Assembly: GCF_009830945.1 (NCBI RefSeq)
Contig: NZ_ML776456.1
Coordinates: 1 to 64,000, forward strand
Length of the DNA stretch: 64,000 nt
DNA from: Nocardiopsis sp. FR4
Lineage (GTDB): Bacteria; Actinomycetota; Actinomycetes; Streptosporangiales; Streptosporangiaceae
Direction: 5' to 3'
The position numbers were made by a program, and so were the translations under genes. Positions 23,725-31,277 of the stretch are shown piece after piece. Every line of letters starts with the position of its first letter. Position 1 is the first letter of the stretch. Under the pieces are notes generated by a model, which saw only the letters and a list, made by a program, of their open reading frames with translations, had not been told where the DNA came from and did no database searches.

Positions 23725-23992
23725 GGGCCACCTCGCCGTGCTGGCGGACCGCCGCGGTGAGCCTCTCCAGGTCGAGCAGTTCGGGGAGCTCGGACTTGGG
23801 AATGACCACTCCCATTTCCTTCTCGATGCGCGCGACCACGGTGATCAGGGAGAGGGAGTCACCTTCGTAATCCTCCACGAAGTGGCCGTTCGGAGTCAGT
23901 TCGCCATCTTCGAGTTCGAGTTCCTGGCTGACGATCTCGCGAATCTTGCCGATATTCACCTCGGCGTCCGCGGCAGGCATCCCCTCGTTCAC
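23717..23992 (-). CDS. acyl carrier protein (reducing PKS, ACP 3)
   Basis: This 91-residue carrier protein has the attachment site YEGDSLSLITV (Ser46) and the FabC-like helix pattern. It is the first gene of the long minus-strand run and overlaps its KS by 8 bases. GGAAGGGGGAT upstream of the ATG is a strong ribosome-binding site. The GDSLSL context resembles carriers of reducing type II PKSs and differs from the DSLGVMGI form of the aromatic ACP. Confidence 0.92.
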   Translation of the reverse strand: MNEGMPAADAEVNIGKIREIVSQELELEDGELTPNGHFVEDYEGDSLSLITVVARIEKEMGVVIPKSELPELLDLERLTAAVRQHGEVARA

Positions 23993-24206
23993 GGATCCCC
24001 CTTCCGGGTAGTCGGGCCCTCCGGTCGGGCCGCTGTTCCACCAGCTTGGGAGCGGGAGTGCGGGGTGCGCAACAGGATTGCTCCTTTGTACCTCCCCTCT
24101 TCATCGAAAGTGGTACCAGGCCAACTTTGATCGGGGGTTGACCAGACTTCTATCCGCTGATGCGAAGCTGGCGGAAAAGGTCAATGAGATTGTGAAAGGC
24201 GGTGCA
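23993..24206. promoter_or_regulatory. divergent control region between the reducing-PKS operon and the AfsA operon
   Basis: This 214-base gap separates the two main transcription units and is clearly AT-richer than its surroundings (about 24070-24206). It must hold promoters in both directions. A TTGACC at 24138-24143 could be a -35 for the rightward unit, and GGTACC-containing arms lie near 24110-24118, but I cannot match a clean -10 or a known gamma-butyrolactone-receptor or SARP site. It is the obvious place for cluster-level control. Confidence 0.45.
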
Positions 24207-25217
24207 ATGACTTCCGTTTCGGAAATGGATGGGCGAATACCCGCCGACCTCGGCTTCAAGGCGACCCTCGACCGGACGCTGGTGCACCGGAGCGCTGTCT
24301 CGGAGGTCTTCGTCACCGACCTGCGCCCGGTGTCGGACACCGACGTCGTGGCCGCGGCCCAGCTCCCCCTGAACCACGGCTACTTCAGCGACCACACCCA
24401 GACCCCCGCGGTCTTCGACGTGCTGCTGGTCCTGGAGGCGGGGCGCCAGGCCGCGATCGCCGGGACGCACGCCCACATGGGCGCACGCGAGGGCACCCAG
24501 ATGATCGTGGACCGGTTCGCCATCGACACCGACCCCGCCGCCCTGCTGTGCGGCGACCGTCCCGGCGAGCTGGTGATCGACAACCGCTTCACCGTGGTGC
24601 GCCGCAGACGCGACCGGGTGCGGGCGGGGCGCGTGGACCAGGTCTTCCACGTGGACGGGGTCCGTGCCGGGACGCACAGCATGGACGTCCTGTTCCTCAC
24701 CCCCGGCGAGTACGAGGCGGTCCGCCGCGCCCAGCTCGGCGGACCCGTGCCCCGGACCAGTGACATGACCGCCGCGCCCACCGACGTGTCCCCCGCGAGC
24801 GTGTGCCGGACCAACCCCCTCAACGTGGTCCTGGCGGACACCGTCACGCGCGACGGCGTCCTCTCCGCCGAGGTGCGGCCCCGCTGGGACAACCCGTCCC
24901 TGTTCGACCACTCCTACGACCACCTGCCCGCCGCCGTGCTCGCCGAGGCGGCCCGCCAGCTCGTCCTGGCCGCGCCGCTCCCCGACCGCACCGGCGGGGG
25001 CCCCGCGGCACCCGGCACCCGGCACGTGACCGGGCTGCGGGCCGCCTTCACCGGCTTCGCGGAACTGACCTCCCCCGTCCGGGCCCGGACGCCGGCCGAC
25101 GCACCCGCGACCGGGGAGCGCGAGGTGCGCCTCGAGCAGGACGGCGCGACCGTCGCCGAGCTGTCCCTGGCCCTCACCGACACGTCCCACCTCAGCACGG
25201 AGGCGACCCCACGATGA
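24207..25217 (+). CDS. AfsA-like double-hotdog protein (gamma-butyrolactone synthase family)
   Basis: This 336-residue protein has two AfsA-type hotdog repeats, each with the family ExxRQ motif: LEAGRQAA (Glu77-Gln81) and AEAARQLV (Glu247-Gln251), the second preceded by LFDHSYDHLP. AfsA/ScbA condense a beta-ketoacyl chain with dihydroxyacetone phosphate, the first step of A-factor-type signal synthesis. The ATG at 24207 is preferred over an upstream ATG at 24078: it has GAAAGG 7 bases before it, and the upstream part has low-GC, non-coding character. The first repeat (YFSDHTQTPAVF) departs from the usual motif. HAD and SDR genes follow with 4-base overlaps. Confidence 0.85.
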   Translation: MTSVSEMDGRIPADLGFKATLDRTLVHRSAVSEVFVTDLRPVSDTDVVAAAQLPLNHGYFSDHTQTPAVFDVLLVLEAGRQAAIAGTHAHMGAREGTQMIVDRFAIDTDPAALLCGDRPGELVIDNRFTVVRRRRDRVRAGRVDQVFHVDGVRAGTHSMDVLFLTPGEYEAVRRAQLGGPVPRTSDMTAAPTDVSPASVCRTNPLNVVLADTVTRDGVLSAEVRPRWDNPSLFDHSYDHLPAAVLAEAARQLVLAAPLPDRTGGGPAAPGTRHVTGLRAAFTGFAELTSPVRARTPADAPATGEREVRLEQDGATVAELSLALTDTSHLSTEATPR

Positions 25218-25876
25218 ACGCACCCCGAGTCACCGCGGTGTGGACCGACTTCGGCGGGGTCCTGACCCCGCCCATCGCCGAGACCATGCAGAAGTTCTGC
25301 GCCCGTATGGACATCGACGCCCACGCCCTGCTCACGGTGATCGGCGAGGTGACCGAGAGTTTCGGCACCAGCGACTACATGGAGCCCATCGACACGCCCA
25401 TGGTCACCGAGGCCGAGTGGCTCGCCCGGATCGGCGCCCTGCTGCGCGAGCGCTACGGCGTCGACCGCCGCATCACCACCCTGGCCGACGACTGGTTCGA
25501 GGACCGCGAGACCAACCTGGCCTGGGTCGAGCAGCTCACGGCCCTGCGGGCACGGGGCGTGTTCGTCGGCATGCTCTCCAACATGGTCCCCACCTGGGAC
25601 GGGCACTGGCGCCGCATGGTCGACCCCGACGCGCTCTTCGACGACGTCGTGATGTCCTTCGAGGTCGGCGCGCGCAAGCCCCAGGCCCGGATGTTCGAGC
25701 TGGCCGCGCGCCGGGCGGGCGTCCCCGCCGAGCGGTGCGTGCTCGTGGACGACAACGAGGGCAACTGCGAGGGGGCGCGCGCCGCCGGCTGGCACGCGAT
25801 CCACTTCCGCGACACGGCCGGGGCCGCCGCCGAACTGGCCCGCCTCGTCGGCTCTCCCACGGAAGCCGTCCGATGA
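25214..25876 (+). CDS. HAD-IA family phosphatase
   Basis: This 220-residue HAD hydrolase has motif I as WTDFGGVLTP (nucleophile Asp12; the second Asp replaced by Gly, as in many DFGGVL-type members), motif II as MLSN, the lysine of motif III in ARKPQARMF and motif IV as LVDDNEGN. Placed between an AfsA homologue and a reductase, with ATGA overlaps on both sides, it is a good candidate for the step that removes the phosphate of the butenolide intermediate. HAD enzymes are promiscuous, so a different phosphorylated substrate is possible. Confidence 0.8.
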   Translation: MNAPRVTAVWTDFGGVLTPPIAETMQKFCARMDIDAHALLTVIGEVTESFGTSDYMEPIDTPMVTEAEWLARIGALLRERYGVDRRITTLADDWFEDRETNLAWVEQLTALRARGVFVGMLSNMVPTWDGHWRRMVDPDALFDDVVMSFEVGARKPQARMFELAARRAGVPAERCVLVDDNEGNCEGARAAGWHAIHFRDTAGAAAELARLVGSPTEAVR

Positions 25877-26574
25877 GCCGCCGCGTCCTCGTCACCGGGG
25901 GCAACCGCGGCATCGGCCTGGCCGTGGCGCGCGCGTTCGCCGACCAGGGCGACAAGGTCGTCGTCACCCACCGCGGGGAGGAACCACCCGCCGGACTCGA
26001 CGGAGTGCGCTGCGACGTCAGCGACCCCGACTCCGTGGAGGAGGCGGTCGAGCGCGTCCGCCGCGACCACGGGCCCGTGGAGGTCCTCGTCTCCAACGCG
26101 GGGATCACCCGCGACGGACTCCTCCTGGGCATGAGCGACGAGGAGTTCACCGAGGTCCTGGACACCAACCTGGTCGGTGCCCTGCGTGTGACCCGCGCCG
26201 TCCTCACCGACATGGTGCGGGCCCGCTGGGGGAGGCTGATCTACGTCTCCTCGCTCACCGGCACCGTGGGGGCCCCGGGCCAGGCCAACTACGCCGCCTC
26301 CAAGGCCGGGCTGATCGGCCTCGCCCGCTCGGTGGCCCGCGAGGTCGGCAAGCGCGGCATCACCGCCAACGTCGTCTCCCCCGGCCTCATCGACACCGAC
26401 ATGACCGCGGACCTGGCCGGACCGCGCCGCGAGGACCTGATCGGGCGCACCGCGCTGGGCCGCGCCGGAACGGCCGAGGAGGTCGCCGCCGCCGTGCGCT
26501 TCCTCGCCGACGAAGCCGCGGGCTACGTCACCGCGGCCAACATCCCCGTCAACGGCGGAGCCGAGATCGGCTGA
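25873..26574 (+). CDS. FabG-like short-chain dehydrogenase/ketoreductase (second)
   Basis: This 233-residue SDR carries TGGNRGIG (8-15), SNAG (74-77), Ser126/127, Tyr140 and Lys144 (NYAASKAG) and an NVVSPGLIDTDM loop, all standard for ketoacyl-ACP reductases. It starts inside the HAD gene stop (ATGA). Two roles are possible: a second ketoreductase for the polyketide chain, or the reductase of a gamma-butyrolactone pathway begun by AfsA. The operon position slightly favours the latter. It is shorter than the KR at 17408, mostly in the N-terminal half. Confidence 0.88.
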   Translation: MSRRVLVTGGNRGIGLAVARAFADQGDKVVVTHRGEEPPAGLDGVRCDVSDPDSVEEAVERVRRDHGPVEVLVSNAGITRDGLLLGMSDEEFTEVLDTNLVGALRVTRAVLTDMVRARWGRLIYVSSLTGTVGAPGQANYAASKAGLIGLARSVAREVGKRGITANVVSPGLIDTDMTADLAGPRREDLIGRTALGRAGTAEEVAAAVRFLADEAAGYVTAANIPVNGGAEIG

Positions 26575-26632
26575 CCCCCGCAGCCCCCGCAGCCCCCACA
26601 GTCCGACAGACGCACGACAGAAGGAGCAACCC

Positions 26633-27091
26633 GTGTCCCAGTCCCAGACCACCCTGGACATCGCCCACAAGATGGGTGACATCTTCAACGAGCTCGACGC
26701 CGAGGTCGCCCACACGTACGTGGCCGACGAGTTCGTCGACCACGAGGCCCCTCCCGGCACCCCCGGCGGCCCCGACGGCTACCTGGGCACCGCCAAGTGG
26801 ATGAACAGCGTCTTCGCCGACGCCCGGTGGGACCGCATCGACAGCTTCGCCGACGGCGACAAGGCCGTCATCCACCTGCGCTTCACCGGCCGCCACGTCC
26901 GCGACTTCCTCGGCATCAAGGCCACCGGCGCCGACGTCGCCTTCGAGCACATGCACATCTACCGGGTCGAGAACGGCAAGGTCGTCGAGCACTGGGGCTG
27001 CCGCCAGGACCTGTTCCTCATGCTCCAGATCGGCGCCGTCGAGCTGGACCTGCGCCCCTTCACCCCCGACGAGGAGCCCGTCTCCTCCTGA
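26633..27091 (+). CDS. SnoaL-like NTF2-fold protein
   Basis: This 152-residue protein has the ester-cyclase/SnoaL pattern: an N-terminal helix, YVADEFVDHEAPPGTPGGPDGY, FADGDKAVIHLRFTGRH and FEHMHIYRVENGKVVEHWG. SnoaL proteins catalyse aldol-type ring closure in anthracyclines, but many relatives are hydroxylases or have no known activity, so a cyclase role is only suggested by the PKS setting. The GTG start has AAGGAG 7 bases upstream. It is followed by a very stable hairpin. Confidence 0.78.
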   Translation: MSQSQTTLDIAHKMGDIFNELDAEVAHTYVADEFVDHEAPPGTPGGPDGYLGTAKWMNSVFADARWDRIDSFADGDKAVIHLRFTGRHVRDFLGIKATGADVAFEHMHIYRVENGKVVEHWGCRQDLFLMLQIGAVELDLRPFTPDEEPVSS

Positions 27092-27101
27092 CCGACCGAC
27101 A

Positions 27102-27131
27102 CGGGGCCCGGGACGACCGTCCCGGGCCCCG
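27102..27131 (+). terminator. 13-bp perfect hairpin between the SnoaL-like and acyltransferase genes
   Basis: CGGGGCCCGGGAC (27102-27114) pairs completely with GTCCCGGGCCCCG (27119-27131) over the 4-base loop GACC. It starts 11 bases after the SnoaL stop. It should stop or strongly reduce transcription into the malonyl transacylase gene, unless that gene has its own promoter. Confidence 0.65.
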
Positions 27132-27161
27132 CCCCCACGTGCCGTGAAGGAGGCCACCACC

Positions 27162-28151
27162 GTGTCCCAGATCGCCTACGTCTTCCCCGGACAGGGATCC
27201 CAGGCACCGGGCATGGGCGCCCCGTGGGAGCGCACACCCGCCTGGCGCCTGGTGGAGCGGGCGTCGCTGGTGAGCGGCCGGGACGTCGCCGGCCTGCTGC
27301 TCCACGCCGACGCCGACACGCTCCGCCGCACCGACAACGCCCAGCTGGCCACGTTCGTCCTGTCCAGCGTCGTGCACGCCGAGGTCCGCGAGGCGCTGCC
27401 CGTTCCCGCGCCCGTCGCCGTCGCCGGGCACAGCCTGGGCGAGTACAGCGCCCTGGTCGCCTCGGGCGCCCTGTCCTTCGACGACGGGGTGCGCCTGGTG
27501 GTCGCGCGCGGTGAGGCCATGCGCGAGGCGTGCGCCGCCGCCCCCGGCACCATGGGCGTCGTCCTCGGGCTGGACGCGCGCACCGTCCTGGACCTGACCG
27601 CGTCGCTGCGCCGTGACGGTGCCCGTGTGTGGGTCGCCAACCTCAACTCCGCCCTCCAGAGCGTGGTCTCGGGCACCCCCGAGGGCGTCGCCCGCTGTGC
27701 CCGGGCCGCCCTGGACGAGGGGGCCACCCGCGTCGTGGACATCCCCGTCGGCGGCGCCTTCCACAGCCCGCTCATGGCCTCCGCCGAGGAGCGCCTGCGC
27801 CGCGCCCTGGACGGGGTCGCGCTGCGCCCGGCCGCCGTTCCGGTGGTCGCCAACGTCGACGCCGAACCCCACACCGACCCGGGCCGGTGGCCCGGCCTCG
27901 TGCTCGACCAGCTCACCAGCCCCGTGCGCTGGCTCGACGGCGTCCGCACCCTCACCGGCCGCCTGGGCGCGGACCTGCTCGTCGAGCTCGGACCCGGCAG
28001 GGTCCTGACCGGCTTCACCCGGCGGATCAGCCCCGGTACGGGCCGCGCCTCCGTCGCCGTGCCCGACGACGTCCCCGCCCTGGCCTCGGCCGTGGGAGCC
28101 GCGCGCGAGGACGGCGCCACGGTCGGGGCCGCCGCTCCCGGAGCGGCCTGA
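27162..28151 (+). CDS. fabD: malonyl-CoA:ACP transacylase
   Basis: This 329-residue acyltransferase loads malonyl units onto carrier proteins. It has the FPGQGSQ start, the nucleophile in GHSLGE (Ser91) and the catalytic His201 in GAFHSPLM, the form associated with malonyl rather than methylmalonyl specificity. Type II PKSs often borrow this activity from fatty acid synthesis, so a dedicated copy fits the need to charge three carriers here. The GTG start follows AAGGAGG; a longer reading begins inside that site. Confidence 0.9.
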   Translation: MSQIAYVFPGQGSQAPGMGAPWERTPAWRLVERASLVSGRDVAGLLLHADADTLRRTDNAQLATFVLSSVVHAEVREALPVPAPVAVAGHSLGEYSALVASGALSFDDGVRLVVARGEAMREACAAAPGTMGVVLGLDARTVLDLTASLRRDGARVWVANLNSALQSVVSGTPEGVARCARAALDEGATRVVDIPVGGAFHSPLMASAEERLRRALDGVALRPAAVPVVANVDAEPHTDPGRWPGLVLDQLTSPVRWLDGVRTLTGRLGADLLVELGPGRVLTGFTRRISPGTGRASVAVPDDVPALASAVGAAREDGATVGAAAPGAA

Positions 28152-28210
28152 CCCACCCGCCGCCGACGGGGCCCCGGCCGGTCCCCGCGGCATCACCAAG
28201 GAGAAAGCAC

Positions 28211-30400
28211 GTGTTCACAGCAGTTGGCAGGGTCGCGGTCCGCCACCGGTGGTGGGTCGTGTCCCTCGCCGTCCTCCTCGCCGTGTTCGGCGGGGTGTGG
28301 GGGACCGGCGCCCTCAGCGCCCTGACCGGGGGCGCGGGCTTCGACGACCCGGACAGCGAGTCGGTGCGGGCCGACGGGATCCTCGCCGGAGAGCTGGGCC
28401 GCAACGCGGTCGACGTCGTCGTCCTGTACGAGAGCGACGACCTCACCGTGGACGACCCCGGGTTCGGGGACCGGGTGGAGGCCGCCCTGGAGGGCGTGCC
28501 CCGGGAGGGGATCGAACGGCTCGACTCCTACTTCTCCACGGGCTCCGAGGAGTACGTCTCCGAGGACCGCGGGGCCACCTACGCCACCATCCAGTTCGAC
28601 ACCTCCGACGACCAGGAGCGGGTGGCGCTGCTGGAGGCGGTGGCCGACGACGTCGAGGTGGAGGGCCTCAGCGTCAGCCTGGGCGGCGTCACCGCCATGA
28701 CCGAGCAGGTCAACGCGCTCACCGGCGCCGACATCGCCCGTGCCGAGATGCTGTCACTGCCGATCCTCGTGGTGGTGATGGTGCTGATCTTCCGCAGCCC
28801 CGTGGCCGCCGCACTCCCCCTGGCGGTCGGCGCCGTCACCGCGCTCGGCTCCTTCGTCGTGCTGCGCGTGCTCACCTACTCCGTGGACATCGCCGGTTCG
28901 GTGATCAACGTGATCACCATCCTGGGCCTGGGCCTGGCCATCGACTACGCCCTGTTCATGGTCAGCCGCTTCCGGGAGGAACTGGCGGCGGGAGCCGACG
29001 TGGCCGACGCCGTCCACCGCACCACCGCCACCGCCGGACGCACCGTCGCCTTCTCCGGGCTGGCCCTGGCCATCTGCTTCACCGGACTCATCCTCTTCCC
29101 CGCCCGCTTCCTCAGCTCCATGGGGTACGCGGGCGTGGCCGTCGTCGTCTTCGCGGTGCTCAGCTCGGTCACCCTCCTGCCCGCGCTGCTCTTCCTGGCC
29201 GGACACAACGTCAACAGGTGGCGCATCCCCTGGCCGCGGGAGAAGGCACCCGGTACCCAGGACCGCTGGTACCGCGTCGCGCACGCCGTCATGCGGCGGC
29301 CCGTCGCCGTCACCGTCCTCCTCGTGGCGCTGCTGCTCGGGCTGGGGGCGCCCTTCCTCACCGCGAACTGGGCGCGCCCCGGCGAGTGGGTCCTGCCCGC
29401 CCACTCCGAGGCCCGGGTGGTCTCCACCGCGCTGGAGGAGCGGTTCGACACCGATCCCACCAAGGTCATGACGGCGGCCGTGACCCTGCCCGGACCCGCC
29501 CGGGAGGCCGCGGACGAGCTGGACGCGTACGCGGAGCGCCTCGCCGGCGTGGACGGGGTGGCCTCGGCCGAGGTCACCGGCGTGACCGGTGACCAGGCCC
29601 GCGTGACCCTGGCCTACACCATGGACCCCATGTCGCCCGAGGCGCGCGCCATGGTGGAGGAGCTGCGCGCGGTCGGGCCGCCCGCGGACGCGGAGTCGCT
29701 GATCACCGGTATGCCCGCCTCCCGGGTGGACATCGTGGACATGATCGGCGAGCGGGCCCCGTGGATGCTCCTGTTCGTCGCCGCCGTGTCCTACCTGGTG
29801 CTGTTCGCGGCCTTCGGGTCGGTCCTGCTGCCGCTGAAGTCGATCGTGATGAACCTGCTGTCGCTGTCGGCGGCCTTCGGCGCGATCACGCTCATCTTCC
29901 AGCACGGCTTCCTGGCCGGGCTGTTCGGCTTCGACGCGGTGGGGGTGGTGGACGCCAACTTCCCCGTGCTGATCGTGGCCATCGCCTTCGGACTGGCCAT
30001 GGACTACGAGGTGTTCCTCCTGTCCCGGGTGCGTGAACAGTGGGAGCGGGGGGTCGGTGAGACCGAGGCCGTCGCGGTCGGCCTCCAGCGCACCGGCCGG
30101 ATCATCACCGGCGTGGCACTCCTGATGATCATCGTGGTGTCCGGTTTCGTCACCTCCTCGATCGTCTTCATGAAGATGATCGGCATCGGGCTGGCCATCG
30201 CGATCGCGGTGGACGCCACGATCGTGCGCGGACTGCTCGTGCCCGCCACGATGAGGCTCCTGGGCCGCTGGGCCTGGTGGTCTCCCGAACCCCTGGCCCG
30301 CCTGTGGAACCGGTACGGGTTCCGCGAGGACGCGGAGCCCGGGCCCCCCGGGGCCGTCGGAGCCGCCGACACCGCCAAGCCGATGGACCCGGTCGGATGA
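28211..30400 (+). CDS. MMPL/RND-family transporter
   Basis: This 729-residue inner-membrane exporter has the two-fold MmpL/ActII-3 layout: a helix at the N-terminus, a large external domain, then five helices, repeated. Each half has the AIDYALFMVSRFREE or AMDYEVFLLSRVREQ type motif in its membrane domain, carrying the Asp-Tyr pair used in proton coupling. The GTG at 28211 follows AAGGAG. MMPL pumps in polyketide clusters export the product. The next gene overlaps its stop codon by 4 bases. Confidence 0.9.
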   Translation: MFTAVGRVAVRHRWWVVSLAVLLAVFGGVWGTGALSALTGGAGFDDPDSESVRADGILAGELGRNAVDVVVLYESDDLTVDDPGFGDRVEAALEGVPREGIERLDSYFSTGSEEYVSEDRGATYATIQFDTSDDQERVALLEAVADDVEVEGLSVSLGGVTAMTEQVNALTGADIARAEMLSLPILVVVMVLIFRSPVAAALPLAVGAVTALGSFVVLRVLTYSVDIAGSVINVITILGLGLAIDYALFMVSRFREELAAGADVADAVHRTTATAGRTVAFSGLALAICFTGLILFPARFLSSMGYAGVAVVVFAVLSSVTLLPALLFLAGHNVNRWRIPWPREKAPGTQDRWYRVAHAVMRRPVAVTVLLVALLLGLGAPFLTANWARPGEWVLPAHSEARVVSTALEERFDTDPTKVMTAAVTLPGPAREAADELDAYAERLAGVDGVASAEVTGVTGDQARVTLAYTMDPMSPEARAMVEELRAVGPPADAESLITGMPASRVDIVDMIGERAPWMLLFVAAVSYLVLFAAFGSVLLPLKSIVMNLLSLSAAFGAITLIFQHGFLAGLFGFDAVGVVDANFPVLIVAIAFGLAMDYEVFLLSRVREQWERGVGETEAVAVGLQRTGRIITGVALLMIIVVSGFVTSSIVFMKMIGIGLAIAIAVDATIVRGLLVPATMRLLGRWAWWSPEPLARLWNRYGFREDAEPGPPGAVGAADTAKPMDPVG

Positions 30401-31254
30401 GGAACGCGTCCGCGGCCGCCCGCGCGTTCCCCTGGACGGCCGCCGCCGGGGCGGTGGCGGTCGCCCTCACGGCCGGGCTGTTCTCCGACTGGGACACCCG
30501 CACCGGTCCGCTCACCGCGACGGCGGCCGACTGGGGGTTCCCCCTGCCCGGCCGGATCACGACCCCCTGGCCGGACCTGGCGGCGCTGGTCGCCGTGGCG
30601 GTCGCCGCCCTGCACCCGCTGCTGCGCCCGGGGGCGCGGACGGGCTCCCCCGTCGGCGCCTGGTCGGTCCCGGTGACGGCCTTCGCCGCCGCCGCGCTGA
30701 CCGGGGCGGCGGCGGGCCTGCTCACGGGCGGCTCGGCGGGCGGTGCGGCGCAGACCCTGTGGCACCTGCTCGCCCAGACCGGTCAGGGCGGGCTGTTCGG
30801 GCTCCTGTTCGGAGCACCCACGGCCGCCGCCGTCCTCCTCGCCGAACGCCTGGCCCCCGGGTCCCCGGCCTCCGGGGGCCCGGTGCCGCGGGGAGCGCCG
30901 GGGGAGGGGGCGCGCCCGCGCCGCCGGTCGCCCTACGCGGCGCTCACGGTGCTCCTCCTCCTCGCGCCGACGGCGGCCCTGGCGGCGGGCGCCCTCCTGG
31001 CCAGCGCGGAGGCGTCCCCCGACTGCTCCCCCCTGGCCTGCGCCTCCGCCCGGGACGAGGTCCTGCTCAACGGCGAGGTCGCGCTGCGCCTGGCCGTGCC
31101 CGGGTGGGCCGCGGCCACGGCCACCGCGGCCGTACTGCGGATTTTTCCCGCCACCCGCGGGTGGCCGCTGTGGGCCCACCTGCTCCTGGCGGTCGGCGGC
31201 ACCGGACTGGCCGTCGTCCTCCTCTCCGGACTGGTCGTCGGCTCGTCCGTGTGA
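30397..31254 (+). CDS. polytopic membrane protein, unknown function
   Basis: This 285-residue protein has about six hydrophobic segments (around residues 10-25, 55-70, 88-110, 120-140, 185-205 and 255-280) and a Cys pair in an external loop (SPDCSPLACASA). I do not recognise the family. The ATG overlaps the MMPL stop by 4 bases, so it is made together with the transporter and may be its accessory or an immunity-type membrane protein. The middle loop is Gly/Pro/Arg-rich. Confidence 0.7.
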   Translation: MRNASAAARAFPWTAAAGAVAVALTAGLFSDWDTRTGPLTATAADWGFPLPGRITTPWPDLAALVAVAVAALHPLLRPGARTGSPVGAWSVPVTAFAAAALTGAAAGLLTGGSAGGAAQTLWHLLAQTGQGGLFGLLFGAPTAAAVLLAERLAPGSPASGGPVPRGAPGEGARPRRRSPYAALTVLLLLAPTAALAAGALLASAEASPDCSPLACASARDEVLLNGEVALRLAVPGWAAATATAAVLRIFPATRGWPLWAHLLLAVGGTGLAVVLLSGLVVGSSV

Positions 31255-31277
31255 CCCCCAACCGACAAGGACAGACG

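Noticed and set aside
24078..24206. Upstream ATG extending the AfsA protein by 43 residues
   Set aside because: The added part has low-GC, non-coding composition and no ribosome-binding site, while ATG 24207 has GAAAGG in place and fits the family length.
24061..24206. A gamma-butyrolactone receptor (ARE) box in the divergent region
   Set aside because: GGTACC-containing arms are present, but I could not match the known ARE consensus, so no specific site is claimed.
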